A DNA stretch of 64,000 nucleotides from Leptasterias polaris (lineage: Eukaryota > Echinodermata > Asteroidea > Forcipulatida > Asteriidae), in assembly GCA_037783415.1 (NCBI GenBank), contig JAZGTN010000009.1, forward strand, positions 10,540,001 to 10,604,000, given 5' to 3'. Below are positions 36,548-49,542 of this stretch, one piece after another. The notes under the pieces were generated by a model, which saw only the letters and a program-made list of their open reading frames with translations, had not been told where the DNA came from and searched no databases. The position numbers and the translations under genes are program-made. Position 1 is the stretch's first letter, and the number at the start of each line of letters is the position of its first letter.

Positions 36548-38692
36548 AACTTTAACGCCTAAATTGATCAAGTCTCCTCAAAAGTTGAAGCACAGAACCC
36601 CCAGGTTGTGATAGATTCTTATATTTACGCAATCTATTAATAGCATGACCCCCAAAACGTTCTAATTCAAAATAATTATACCGTTTATTGGGTGTTTTTT
36701 TTATTTATTATTTTTTATTTTATTTTATTTATTATTTTTTTGGGGGGGGGTGTCTCAACTTTTAAGATTAATCTTTTTTGTTTTTGGTTTGCTTCATTTA
36801 TTGAATTGTTTATTTCATTGATTTGCTTATATATTTCTTCTTCCTTTTTCATTTTGTTAATTTTTGAGTCTCCATTCAGTATAGATACATGTTGCCGTCT
36901 GTTGTTTTCTCCCAGTCTGGTTGGGTGCACTCGTATGGCTATACATTGTAAACTCACGGGTAAAAGTACCAACACCTTACTAGCGCAGTGGGATAAGGTG
37001 CTGGGACTGTCTCAACACTTGGACCACGCGATCCGGGTTCGAATGCCGTCTGCACTAATATAGGTTCAAGGCCTTTTGCTGTCTGTGGCAACAGTGTGAT
37101 TGGGATCTGCCTTGCTTCCTCCCCTAAAGTGGTCAGGGCCCTAGTGGCTAGGCAGGGGAGACAGGGGAGGATATGCTGCTGGGTCAATTTGCCACAAAAT
37201 AAGGGAACTAATCGTTGCTGCAGAAGAGGGGCGTAGTGTGCGCTATCTAAACCTCTCCAGCGCGTGAACGCCTGACACTACCAGCAACGTAACTTTTTAA
37301 TCTTTTTTTAAATATAATATAAGGTATGAGATTTTACTGTGACGCTTTTTTTGGTTATTTTATTTATTTATTTATTGTTTATTATTTTCATTTTTGTCAT
37401 TTGTTGATGCAACTACGCAATAAAAGTTACATGAAATACTGCAAAAAACATTTTATTGAAGAAACAATTGCAAAAAAAGAAACCCAAAACACTGTATCAG
37501 AATAAGCCATTTGCGAGTTAAATTTGAATAATGTCTGGTACAATGACTAGTTTAGTCACAAGTTACCGCTTAAATTTGAATTCCTCAGACTATCGAGACA
37601 GTTGCTATGTCACATGGTTCGGGGCAAGCTTTTGTATAGCAACCTCCAGATGAGCAAACCCTGGTACCATTGTGTCATACACATCCATTCAGAATTGTGT
37701 ATGGGTGTTCACCGTCTCTTACGTAACTAAGCAAAAGCTTGCCCCTAATCATGTGACATAGCAACTGTCTCGATAGTCTGAGGAATTCAAATTTAAGCGG
37801 TAACTTGTGACTAAACAAGTCATTGTACCAGACATTATTCAAATGTAACTCGCAAATGGCTTATTAGTTGCGATGATCGTAACCCTCTCTAGTATTTTAA
37901 AATAATTGGTGACTGTATGCATGTGACTGCGGTTTCATTGTTGGGGCTGGACTTGTACACATGCATATAGAGCCACGCAGTGCAGGGGAGACTTGATAAA
38001 TTTAGGCTTTTAAAGTTGGCCCTATTTTACTTGGCAAGTGGACTCTGCTGGAGAAGTGGGCAAGTGGGAGTGCATTTAGTTGGGTGCTCAAGACAGGAAA
38101 GGAAATGCTGTGACTCGGTCGCCACACCATGATGGGAACTAGATATCACCCGGTCAGTCCGTGAAACCGGACTCGCGGCGCTTTATAAGCATGACATGTC
38201 ACCCCGTAATTTTTACATTGTTTACCCAAGCCGTATTTTTTATTTTTTTCATCTGTACGAAAAACACAAATCAGAATAATGCAACATAATTTGTTGGTTT
38301 AATTGCCGCGTAGCATTTAATTTTCTTTTCCGTTGCAATTAATATATAATTTTTATTTATTAATTTTTTGGGTAGGGAAATTTTTCAAGATTGATGCCCG
38401 GACGTAGGGAAACCTTCACCGGCGTTGAGGTGTTTTCACTTGGAAGGAAACAAACTAGACGGGCCTTGGACTCCCCACTAAATAAACTCCCATAGGAACC
38501 AATGCTAAAAATCGTGTAAGTCTCCGGACAACTATTAACTTCAGAATTCTTTTCAATTTTTGGCAGGTCAGCCGTTTGGAATTTTTTCTAGCGACCCCAG
38601 AAAAAAACACACCAGAAAATGAAATTTTCCCTAAACCGACTTGCTGCCAGTTTTCGTGAAGCACTTCTCCACTTCCCCGGTCAAATAGGGCC
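36548..38692 (-). repeat. Satellite monomer M15
   Basis: Length 2,145 bp. Like M14 on the left, but the run of nine G is followed by TGTCTC. On the right it carries GATATCACCCGG (near 38145), shared only with M16, and CTCCCATAGG. Confidence 0.97.
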
Positions 38693-40837
38693 AACTTTAA
38701 CGCCTAAATTGATCAAGTCTCCTCAAAAGTTGAAGCACAGAACCCCCAGGTTGTGATAGATTCTTATATTTACGCAATCTATTAATAGCATGACCCCCAA
38801 AACGTTCTAATTCAAAATAATTATACCGTTTATTGGGTGTTTTTTTTATTTATTATTTTTTATTTTATTTTATTTATTATTTTTTTTTGGGGGGGGGGTC
38901 TCAACTTTTAAGATTAATCTTTTTTGTTTTTGGTTTGCTTCATTTATTGAATTGTTTATTTCATTGATTTGCTTATATATTTCTTCTTCCTTTTTCATTT
39001 TGTTAATTTTTGAGTCTCCATTCAGTATAGATACATGTTGCCGTCTGTTGTTTTCTCCCAGTCTGGTTGGGTGCACTCGTATGGCTATACATTGTAAACT
39101 CACGGGTAAAAGTACCAACACCTTACTAGCGCAGTGGGATAAGGTGCTGGGACTGTCTCAACACTTGGACCACGCGATCCGGGTTCGAATGCGTCTGCAC
39201 TAATATAGGTTCAAGGCCTTTTGCTGTCTGTGGCAACAGTGTGATTGGGATCTGCCTTGCTTCCTCCCCTAAAGTGGTCAGGGCCCTAGTGGCTAGGCAG
39301 GGGAGACAGGGGAGGATATGCTGCTGGGTCAATTTGCCACAAAATAAGGGAACTAATCGTTGCTGCAGAAGAGGGGCGTAGTGTGCGCTATCTAAACCTC
39401 TCCAGCGCGTGAACGCCTGACACTACCAGCAACGTAACTTTTTAATCTTTTTTTAAATATAATATAAGGTATGAGATTTTACTGTGACGCTTTTTTTGGT
39501 TATTTTATTTATTTATTTATTGTTTATTATTTTCATTTTTGTCATTTGTTGATGCAACTACGCAATAAAAGTTACATGAAATACTGCAAAAAACATTTTA
39601 TTGAAGAAACAATTGCAAAAAAAGAAACCCAAAACACTGTATCAGAATAAGCCATTTGCGAGTTAAATTTGAATAATGTCTGGTACAATGACTAGTTTAG
39701 TCACAAGTTACCGCTTAAATTTGAATTCCTCAGACTATCGAGACAGTTGCTATGTCACATGGTTCGGGGCAAGCTTTTGTATAGCAACCTCCAGATGAGC
39801 AAACCCTGGTACCATTGTGTCATACACATCCATTCAGAATTGTGTATGGGTGTTCACCGTCTCTTACGTAACTAAGCAAAAGCTTGCCCCTAATCATGTG
39901 ACATAGCAACTGTCTCGATAGTCTGAGGAATTCAAATTTAAGCGGTAACTTGTGACTAAACAAGTCATTGTACCAGACATTATTCAAATGTAACTCGCAA
40001 ATGGCTTATTAGTTGCGATGATCGTAACCCTCTCTAGTATTTTAAAATAATTGGTGACTGTATGCATGTGACTGCGGTTTCATTGTTGGGGCTGGACTTG
40101 TACACATGCATATAGAGCCACGCAGTGCAGGGGAGACTTGATAAATTTAGGCTTTTAAAGTTGGCCCTATTTTACTTGGCAAGTGGACTCTGCTGGAGAA
40201 GTGGGCAAGTGGGAGTGCATTTAGTTGGGTGCTCAAGACAGGAAAGGAAATGCTGTGACTCGGTCGCCACACCATGATGGGAACTAGATATCACCCGGTC
40301 AGTCCGTGAAACCGGACTCGCGGCGCTTTATAAGCATGACATGTCACCCCGTAATTTTTACATTGTTTACCCAAGCCGTATTTTTTATTTTTTTCATCTG
40401 TACGAAAAACACAAATCAGAATAATGCAACATAATTTGTTGGTTTAATTGCCGCGTAGCATTTAATTTTCTTTTCCGTTGCAATTAATATATAATTTTTA
40501 TTTATTAATTTTTTGGGTAGGGAAATTTTTCAAGATTGATGCCCGGACGTAGGGAAACCTTCACCGGCGTTGAGGTGTTTTCACTTGGAAGGAAACAAAC
40601 TAGACGGGCCTTGGACTCCCCACTAAATAAACTCCCATAGGAACCAATGCTAAAAATCGTGTAAGTCTCCGGACAACTATTAACTTCAGAATTCTTTTCA
40701 ATTTTTGGCAGGTCAGCCGTTTGGAATTTTTTCTAGCGACCCCAGAAAAAAACACACCAGAAAATGAAATTTTCCCTAAACCGACTTGCTGCCAGTTTTC
40801 GTGAAGCACTTCTCCACTTCCCCGGTCAAATAGGGCC
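38693..40837 (-). repeat. Satellite monomer M16
   Basis: Length 2,145 bp. A one-base loss right after the B box gives GAATGCGTCTGC (near 39188), shared only with M17. GATATCACCCGG is shared with M15. Confidence 0.97.
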
Positions 40838-42904
40838 AACTTTAACGCCTAAATTGATCAAGTCTCCTCAAAAGTTGAAGCACAGAACCCCCAGGTTGTG
40901 ATAGATTCTTATATTTACGCAATCTATTAATAGCATGACCCCCAAAACGTTCTAATTCAAAATAATTATACCGTTTATTGGGTGTTTTTTTTATTTATTA
41001 TTTTTTATTTTATTTTATTTATTATTTTTTTTTGGGGGGGGGGTCTCAACTTTTAAGATTAATCTTTTTTGTTTTTGGTTTGCTTCATTTATTGAATTGT
41101 TTATTTCATTGATTTGCTTATATATTTCTTCTTCCTTTTTCATTTTGTTAATTTTTGAGTCTCCATTCAGTATAGATACATGTTGCCGTCTGTTGTTTTC
41201 TCCCAGTCTGGTTGGGTGCACTCGTATGGCTATACATTGTAAACTCACGGGTAAAAGTACCAACACCTTACTAGCGCAGTGGGATAAGGTGCTGGGACTG
41301 TCTCAACACTTGGACCACGCGATCCGGGTTCGAATGCGTCTGCACTAATATAGGTTCAAGGCCTTTTGCTGTCTGTGGCAACAGTGTGATTGGGATCTGC
41401 CTTGCTTCCTCCCCTAAAGTGGTCAGGGCCCTAGTGGCTAGGCAGGGGAGACAGGGGAGGATATGCTGCTGGGTCAATTTGCCACAAAATAAGGGAACTA
41501 ATCGTTGCTGCAGAAGAGGGGCGTAGTGTGCGCTATCTAAACCTCTCCAGCGCGTGAACGCCTGACACTACCAGCAACGTAACTTTTTAATCTTTTTTTA
41601 AATATAATATAAGGTATGAGATTTTACTGTGACGCTTTTTTTGGTTATTTTATTTATTTATTTATTGTTTATTATTTTCATTTTTGTCATTTGTTGATGC
41701 AACTACGCAATAAAAGTTACATGAAATACTGCAAAAAACATTTTATTGAAGAAACAATTGCAAAAAAAGAAACCCAAAACACTGTATCAGAATAAGCCAT
41801 TTGCGAGTTAAATTTGAATAATGTCTGGTACAATGACTAGTTTAGTCACAAGTTACCGCTTAAATTTGAATTCCTCAGACTATCGAGACAGTTGCTATGT
41901 CACATGGTTCGGGGCAAGCTTTTGTATAGCAACCTCCAGATGAGCAAACCCTGGTACCATTGTGTCATACACATCCATTCAGAATTGTGTATGGGTGTTC
42001 ACCGTCTCTTACGTAACTAAGCAAAAGCTTGCCCCTAATCATGTGACATAGCAACTGTCTCGATAGTCTGAGGAATTCAAATTTAAGCGGTAACTTGTGA
42101 CTAAACAAGTCATTGTACCAGACATTATTCAAATGTAACTCGCAAATGGCTTATTAGTTGCGATGATCGTAACCCTCTCTAGAGCCACGCAGTGCAGGGG
42201 AGACTTGATAAATTTAGGCTTTTAAAGTTGGCCCTATTTTACTTGGCAAGTGGACTCTGCTGGAGAAGTGGGCAAGTGGGAGTGCATTTAGTTGGGTGCT
42301 CAAGACAGGAAAGGAAATGCTGTGACTCGGTCGCCACACCATGATGGGAACTAGATATCAGCCGGTCAGTCCGTGAAACCGGACTCGCGGCGCTTTATAA
42401 GCATGACATGTCACCCCGTAATTTTTACATTGTTTACCCAAGCCGTATTTTTTATTTTTTTCATCTGTACGAAAAACACAAATCAGAATAATGCAACATA
42501 ATTTGTTGGTTTAATTGCCGCGTAGCATTTAATTTTCTTTTCCGTTGCAATTAATATATAATTTTTATTTATTAATTTTTTGGGTAGGGAAATTTTTCAA
42601 GATTGATGCCCGGACGTAGGGAAACCTTCACCGGCGTTGAGGTGTTTTCACTTGGAAGGAAACAAACTAGACGGGCCTTGGACTCCCCACTAAATAAACT
42701 GCCATAGGAACCAATGCTAAAAATCGTGTAAGTCTCCGGACAACTATTAACTTCAGAATTCTTTTCAATTTTTGGCAGGTCAGCCGTTTGGAATTTTTTA
42801 TAGCGACCCCAGAAAAAAAACCACCAGAAAATGAAATTTTCCCTAAACCGACTTGCTGCCAGTTTTCGTGAAGCACTTCTCCACTTCCCCGGTCAAATAG
42901 GGCC
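40838..42904 (-). repeat. Satellite monomer M17, mosaic with 78-bp deletion
   Basis: Length 2,067 bp. The left part is M16-like (GAATGCGTCTGC). Near 42181 the 78-bp hairpin segment is missing, exactly as in M1. The right part is M12-like (TTTTTTATAGCG, AAAAAAAACCACC, CTGCCATAGG). Confidence 0.97.
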
Positions 42905-45048
42905 AACTTTAACGCCTAAATTGATCAAGTCTCCTCAAAAGTTGAAGCACAGAACCCCCAGGTTGTGATAGATTCTTATATTTACGCAATCTATTAATAG
43001 CATGACCCCCAAAACGTTCTAATTCAAAATAATTATACCGTTTATTGGGTGTTTTTTTTATTTATTATTTTTTATTTTAATTATTATTTTTTTTTTTTGG
43101 GGGGGGGGTCTCAACTTTTAAGATTAATCTTTTTTGTTTTTGGTTTGCTTCATTTATTGAATTGTTTATTTCATTGATTTGCTTATATATTTCTTCTTCC
43201 TTTTTCATTTTGTTAATTTTTGAGTCTCCATTCAGTATAGATACATGTTGCCGTCTGTTGTTTTCTCCCAGTCTGGTTGGGTGCACTCGTATGGCTATAC
43301 ATTGTAAACTCACGGGTAAAAGTACCAACACCTTACTAGCGCAGTGGGATAAGGTGCTGGGACTGTCTCAACACTTGGACCACGCGATCCGGGTTCGAAT
43401 GCCGTCTGCACTAATATAGGTTCAAGGCCTTTTGCTGTCTGTGGCAACAGTGTGATTGGGATCTGCCTTGCTTCCTCCCCTAAAGTGGTCAGGGCCCTAG
43501 TGGCTAGGCAGGGGAGACAGGGGAGGATATGCTGCTGGGTCAATTTGCCACAAAATAAGGGAACTAATCGTTGCTGCAGAAGAGGGGCGTAGTGTGCGCT
43601 ATCTAAACCTCTCCAGCGCGTGAACGCCTGACACTACCAGCAACGTAACTTTTTAATCTTTTTTTAAATATAATATAAGGTATGAGATTTTACTGTGACG
43701 CTTTTTTTGGTTATTTTATTTATTTATTTATTGTTTATTATTTTCATTTTTGTCATTTGTTGATGCAACTACGCAATAAAAGTTACATGAAATACTGCAA
43801 AAAACATTTTATTGAAGAAACAATTGCAAAAAAAGAAACCCAAAACACTGTATCAGAATAAGCCATTTGCGAGTTAAATTTGAATAATGTCTGGTACAAT
43901 GACTAGTTTAGTCACAAGTTACCGCTTAAATTTGAATTCCTCAGACTATCGAGACAGTTGCTATGTCACATGGTTCGGGGCAAGCTTTTGTATAGCAACC
44001 TTCAGATGAGCAAACCCTGGTACCATTGTGTCATACACATCCATTCAGAATTGTGTATGGGTGTTCACCGTCTCTTACGTAACTAAGCAAAAGCTTGCCC
44101 CTAATCATGTGACATAGCAACTGTCTCGATAGTCTGAGGAATTCAAATTTAAGCGGTAACTTGTGACTAAACAAGTCATTGTACCAGACATTATTCAAAT
44201 GTAACTCGCAAATGGCTTATTAGTTGCGATGATCGTAACCCTCTCTAGTATTTTAAAATAATTGGTGACTGTATGCATGTGACTGCGGTTTCATTGTTGG
44301 GGCTGGACTTGTACACATGCATATAGAGCCACGCAGTGCAGGGGAGACTTGATAAATTTAGGCTTTTAAAGTTGGCCCTATTTTACTTGGCAAGTGGACT
44401 CTGCTGGAGAAGTGGGCAAGTGGGAGTGCATTTAGTTGGGTGCTCAAGACAGGAAAGGAAATGCTGTGACTCGGTCGCCACACCATGATGGGAACTAGAT
44501 ATCAGCCGGTCAGTCCGTGAAACCGGACTCGCGGCGCTTTATAAGCATGACATGTCACCCCGTAATTTTTACATTGTTTACCCAAGCCGTATTTTTTATT
44601 TTTTTCATCTGTACGAAAAACACAAATCAGAATAATGCAACATAATTTGTTGGTTTAATTGCCGCGTAGCATTTAATTTTCTTTTCCGTTGCAATTAATA
44701 TATAATTTTTATTTATTAATTTTTTGGGTAGGGAAATTTTTCAAGATTGATGCCCGGACGTAGGGAAACCTTCACCGGCGTTGAGGTGTTTTCACTTGGA
44801 AGGAAACAAACTAGACGGGCCTTGGACTCCCCACTAAATAAACTCCCATAGGAACCAATGCTAAAAATCGTGTAAGTCTCCGGACAACTATTAACTTCAG
44901 AATTCTTTTCAATTTTTGGCAGGTCAGCCGTTTGGAATTTTTTCTAGCGACCCCAGAAAAAAACACACCAGAAAATGAAATTTTCCCTAAACCGACTTGC
45001 TGCCAGTTTTCGTGAAGCACTTCTCCACTTCCCCGGTCAAATAGGGCC
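42905..45048 (-). repeat. Satellite monomer M18
   Basis: Length 2,144 bp. The T/A tract is like M13. A private T gives CAACCTTCAGATG near 44002. The G-run is 10. Confidence 0.97.
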
Positions 45049-47191
45049 AACTTTAACGCCTAAATTGATCAAGTCTCCTCAAAAGTTGAAGCACAGAACC
45101 CCCAGGTTGTGATAGATTCTTATATTTACGCAATCTATTAATAGCATGACCCCCAAAACGTTCTAATTCAAAATAATTATACCGTTTATTGGGTGTTTTT
45201 TTTATTTATTATTTTTTATTTTATTTATTTTTAATTTTTTTTTCCGGGGGGTCTCAACTTTTAAGATTAATCTTTTTTGTTTTTGGTTTGCTTCATTTAT
45301 TGAATTGTTTATTTCATTGATTTGCTTATATATTTCTTCTTCCTTTTTCATTTTGTTAATTTTTGAGTCTCCATTCAGTATAGATACATGTTGCCGTCTG
45401 TTGTTTTCTCCCAGTCTGGTTGGGTGCACTCGTATGGCTATACATTGTAAACTCACGGGTAAAAGTACCAACACCTTACTAGCGCAGTGGGATAAGGTGC
45501 TGGGACTGTCTCAACACTTGGACCACGCGATCCGGGTTCGAATGCCGTCTGCACTAATATAGGTTCAAGGCCTTTTGCTGTCTGTGGCAACAGTGTGATT
45601 GGGATCTGCCTTGCTTCCTCCCCTAAAGTGGTCAGGGCCCTAGTGGCTAGGCAGGGGAGACAGGGGAGGATATGCTGCTGGGTCAATTTGCCACAAAATA
45701 AGGGAACTAATCGTTGCTGCAGAAGAGGGGCGTAGTGTGCGCTATCTAAACCTCTCCAGCGCGTGAACGCCTGACACTACCAGCAACGTAACTTTTTAAT
45801 CTTTTTTTAAATATAATATAAGGTATGAGATTTTACTGTGACGCTTTTTTTGGTTATTTTATTTATTTATTTATTGTTTATTATTTTCATTTTTGTCATT
45901 TGTTGATGCAACTACGCAATAAAAGTTACATGAAATACTGCAAAAAACATTTTATTGAAGAAACAATTGCAAAAAAAGAAACCCAAAACACTGTATCAGA
46001 ATAAGCCATTTGCGAGTTAAATTTGAATAATGTCTGGTACAATGACTAGTTTAGTCACAAGTTACCGCTTAAATTTGAATTCCTCAGACTATCGAGACAG
46101 TTGCTATGTCACATGGTTCGGGGCAAGCTTTTGTATAGCAACCTCCAGATGAGCAAACCCTGGTACCATTGTGTCATACACATCCATTCAGAATTGTGTA
46201 TGGGTGTTCACCGTCTCTTACGTAACTAAGCAAAAGCTTGTCCCTAATCATGTGACATAGCAACTGTCTCGATAGTCTGAGGAATTCAAATTTAAGCGGT
46301 AACTTGTGACTAAACAAGTCATTGTACCAGACATTATTCAAATGTAACTCGCAAATGGCTTATTAGTTGCGATGATCGTAACCCTCTCTAGTATTTTAAA
46401 ATAATTGGTGACTGTATGCATGTGACTGCGGTTTCATTGTTGGGGCTGGACTTGTACACATGCATATAGAGCCACGCAGTGCAGGGGAGACTTGATAAAT
46501 TTAGGCTTTTAAAGTTGGCCCTATTTTACTTGGCAAGTGGACTCTGCTGGAGAAGTGGGCAAGTGGGAGTGCATTTAGTTGGGTGCTCAAGACAGGAAAG
46601 GAAATGCTGTGACTCGGTCGCCACACCATGATGGGAACTAGATATCAGCCGGTCAGTCCGTGAAACCGGACTCGCGGCGCTTTATAAGCATGACATGTCA
46701 CCCCGTAATTTTTACATTGTTTACCCAAGCCGTATTTTTTATTTTTTTCATCTGTACGAAAAACACAAATCAGAATAATGCAACATAATTTGTTGGTTTA
46801 ATTGCCGCGTAGCATTTAATTTTCTTTTCCGTTGCAATTAATATATAATTTTTATTTATTAATTTTTTGGGTAGGGAAATTTTTCAAGATTGATGCCCGG
46901 ACGTAGGGAAACCTTCACCGGCGTTGAGGTGTTTTCACTTGGAAGGAAACAAACTAGACGGGCCTTGGACTCCCCACTAAATAAACTCCCATAGGAACCA
47001 ATGCTAAAAATCGTGTAAGTCTCCGGACAACTATTAACTTCAGAATTCTTTTCAATTTTTGGCAGGTCAGCCGTTTGGAATTTTTTCTAGCGACCCCAGA
47101 AAAAAACACACCAGAAAATGAAATTTTCCCTAAACCGACTTGCTGCCAGTTTTCGTGAAGCACTTCTCCACTTCCCCGGTCAAATAGGGCC
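45049..47191 (-). repeat. Satellite monomer M19
   Basis: Length 2,143 bp. It has the shortest G-run, six G preceded by CC (45244-45251). GCTTGTCCCTAATC near 46237 is private. Confidence 0.97.
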
Positions 47192-49542
47192 AACTTTAAC
47201 GCCTAAATTGATCAAGTCTCCTCAAAAGTTGAAGCACAGAACCCCCAGGTTGTGATAGATTCTTATATTTACGCAATCTATTAATAGCATGACCCCCAAA
47301 ACGTTCTAATTCAAAATAATTATACCGTTTATTGGGTGTTTTTTTTATTTATTATTTTTTATTTTTTTATTTTTTTTTTTTTTGGGGGGGACAACCTTGA
47401 GAAGATCTTTATGCAAGGATGTGTTGCAGGTAGTCGCCGACGTGGCCGTCAAAAACTTCGTTGGACAGACGGAATCAAAGAACTCACGGGCTTATCAATA
47501 AACGTTGCTTATCGATCTGCACTGGATAGACAGAAGTGGAACTACATCATAAACAGGGTCACAAAGGGTCAGCCATGACTCATAGGACGACGACGACGAC
47601 GACTCAACTTTTAAGATTAATCTTTTTTGTTTTTGGTTTGCTTCATTTATTGAATTGTTTATTTCATTGATTTGCTTATATATTTCTTCTTCCTTTTTCA
47701 TTTTGTTAATTTTTGAGTCTCCATTCAGTATAGATACATGTTGCCGTCTGTTGTTTTCTCCCAGTCTGGTTGGGTGCACTCGTATGGCTATACATTGTAA
47801 ACTCACGGGTAAAAGTACCAACACCTTACTAGCGCAGTGGGATAAGGTGCTGGGACTGTCTCAACACTTGGACCATGCGATCCGGGTTCGAATGCCGTCT
47901 GCACTAATATAGGTTCAAGGCCTTTTGCTGTCTGTGGCAACAGTGTGATTGGGATCTGCCTTGCTTCCTCCCCTAAAGTGGTCAGGGCCCTAGTGGCTAG
48001 GCAGGGGAGACAGGGGAGGATATGCTGCTGGGTCAATTTGCCACAAAATAAGGGAACTAATCGTTGCTGCAGAAGAGGGGCGTAGTGTGCGCTATCTAAA
48101 CCTCTCCAGCGCGTGAACGCCTGACACTACCAGCAACGTAACTTTTTAATCTTTTTTTAAAATATAATATAAGGTATGAGATTTTACTGTGACGCTTTTT
48201 TTGGTTATTTTATTTATTTATTTATTGTTTATTATTTTCATTTTTGTCATTTGTTGATGCAACTACGCAATAAAAGTTACATGAAATACTGCAAAAAACA
48301 TTTTATTGAAGAAACAATTGCAAAAAAAGAAACCCAAAACACTGTATCAGAATAAGCCATTTGCGAGTTAAATTTGAATAATGTCTGGTACAATGACTAG
48401 TTTAGTCACAAGTTACCGCTTAAATTTGAATTCCTCAGACTATCGAGACAGTTGCTATGTCACATGGTTCGGGGCAAGCTTTTGTATAGCAACCTCCAGA
48501 TGAGCAAACCCTGGTACCATTGTGTCATACACATCCATTCAGAATTGTGTATGGGTGTTCACCGTCTCTTACGTAACTAAGCAAAAGCTTGCCCCTAATC
48601 ATGTGACATAGCAACTGTCTCGATAGTCTGAGGAATTCAAATTTAAGCGGTAACTTGTGACTAAACAAGTCATTGTACCAGACATTATTCAAATGTAACT
48701 CGCAAATGGCTTATTAGTTGCGATGATCGTAACCCTCTCTAGTATTTTAAAATAATTGGTGACTGTATGCATGTGACTGCGGTTTCATTGTTGGGGCTGG
48801 ACTTGTACACATGCATATAGAGCCACGCAGTGCAGGGGAGACTTGATAAATTTAGGCTTTTAAAGTTGGCCCTATTTTACTTGGCAAGTGGACTCTGCTG
48901 GAGAAGTGGGCAAGTGGGAGTGCATTTAGTTGGGTGCTCAAGACAGGAAAGGAAATGCTGTGACTCGGTCGCCACACCATGATGGGAACTAGATATCAGC
49001 CGGTCAGTCCGTGAAACCGGACTCGCGGCGCTTTATAAGCATGACATGTCACCCCGTAATTTTTACATTGTTTACCCAAGCCGTATTTTTTTTTTTTTTC
49101 ATCTGTACGAAAAACACAAATCAGAATAATGCAACATAATTTGTTGGTTTAATTGCCGCGTAGCATTTAATTTTCTTTTCCGTTGCAATTAATATATAAT
49201 TTTTATTTATTAATTTTTTGGGTAGGGAAATTTTTCAAGATTGATGCCCGGACGTAGGGAAACCTTCACCGGCGTTGAGGTGTTTTCACTTGGAAGGAAA
49301 CAAACTAGACGGGCCTTGGACTCCCCACTAAATAAACTCCCATAGGAACCAATGCTAAAAATCGTGTAAGTCTCCGGACAACTATTAACTTCAGAATTCT
49401 TTTCAATTTTTGGCAGGTCAGCCGTTTGGAATTTTTTCTAGCGACCCCAGAAAAAAACACACCAGAAAATGAAATTTTCCCTAAACCGACTTGCTGCCAG
49501 TTTTCGTGAAGCACTTCTCCACTTCCCCGGTCAAATAGGGCC
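47192..49542 (-). repeat. Satellite monomer M20, with LINE fragment
   Basis: The unit is 2,351 bp. Subtracting the insert at 47391-47603 gives about 2,138, short because the G-run and TC were cut. A private GGACCATGCG lies between the A and B boxes. Confidence 0.97.
47391..47603 (+). mobile_element. 5'-truncated RTE-clade LINE, 3' end only
   Basis: An open frame from 47391 to the stop at 47576-47578 encodes the C-terminal tail of a non-LTR retrotransposon polyprotein. It shows a basic RRRGRQKLRW patch, a TDGIKELTGLS-type stretch, A-DRQKW and a final RVTKGQP. This order is typical of RTE/BovB-type reverse transcriptase C-termini. The endonuclease and reverse transcriptase domains are absent. 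After the stop come 15 bp and then a GAC trinucleotide tail (47587-47603), as expected for RTE 3' ends. It sits inside the G-run, so a target duplication cannot be resolved. It is not functional. Confidence 0.88.
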
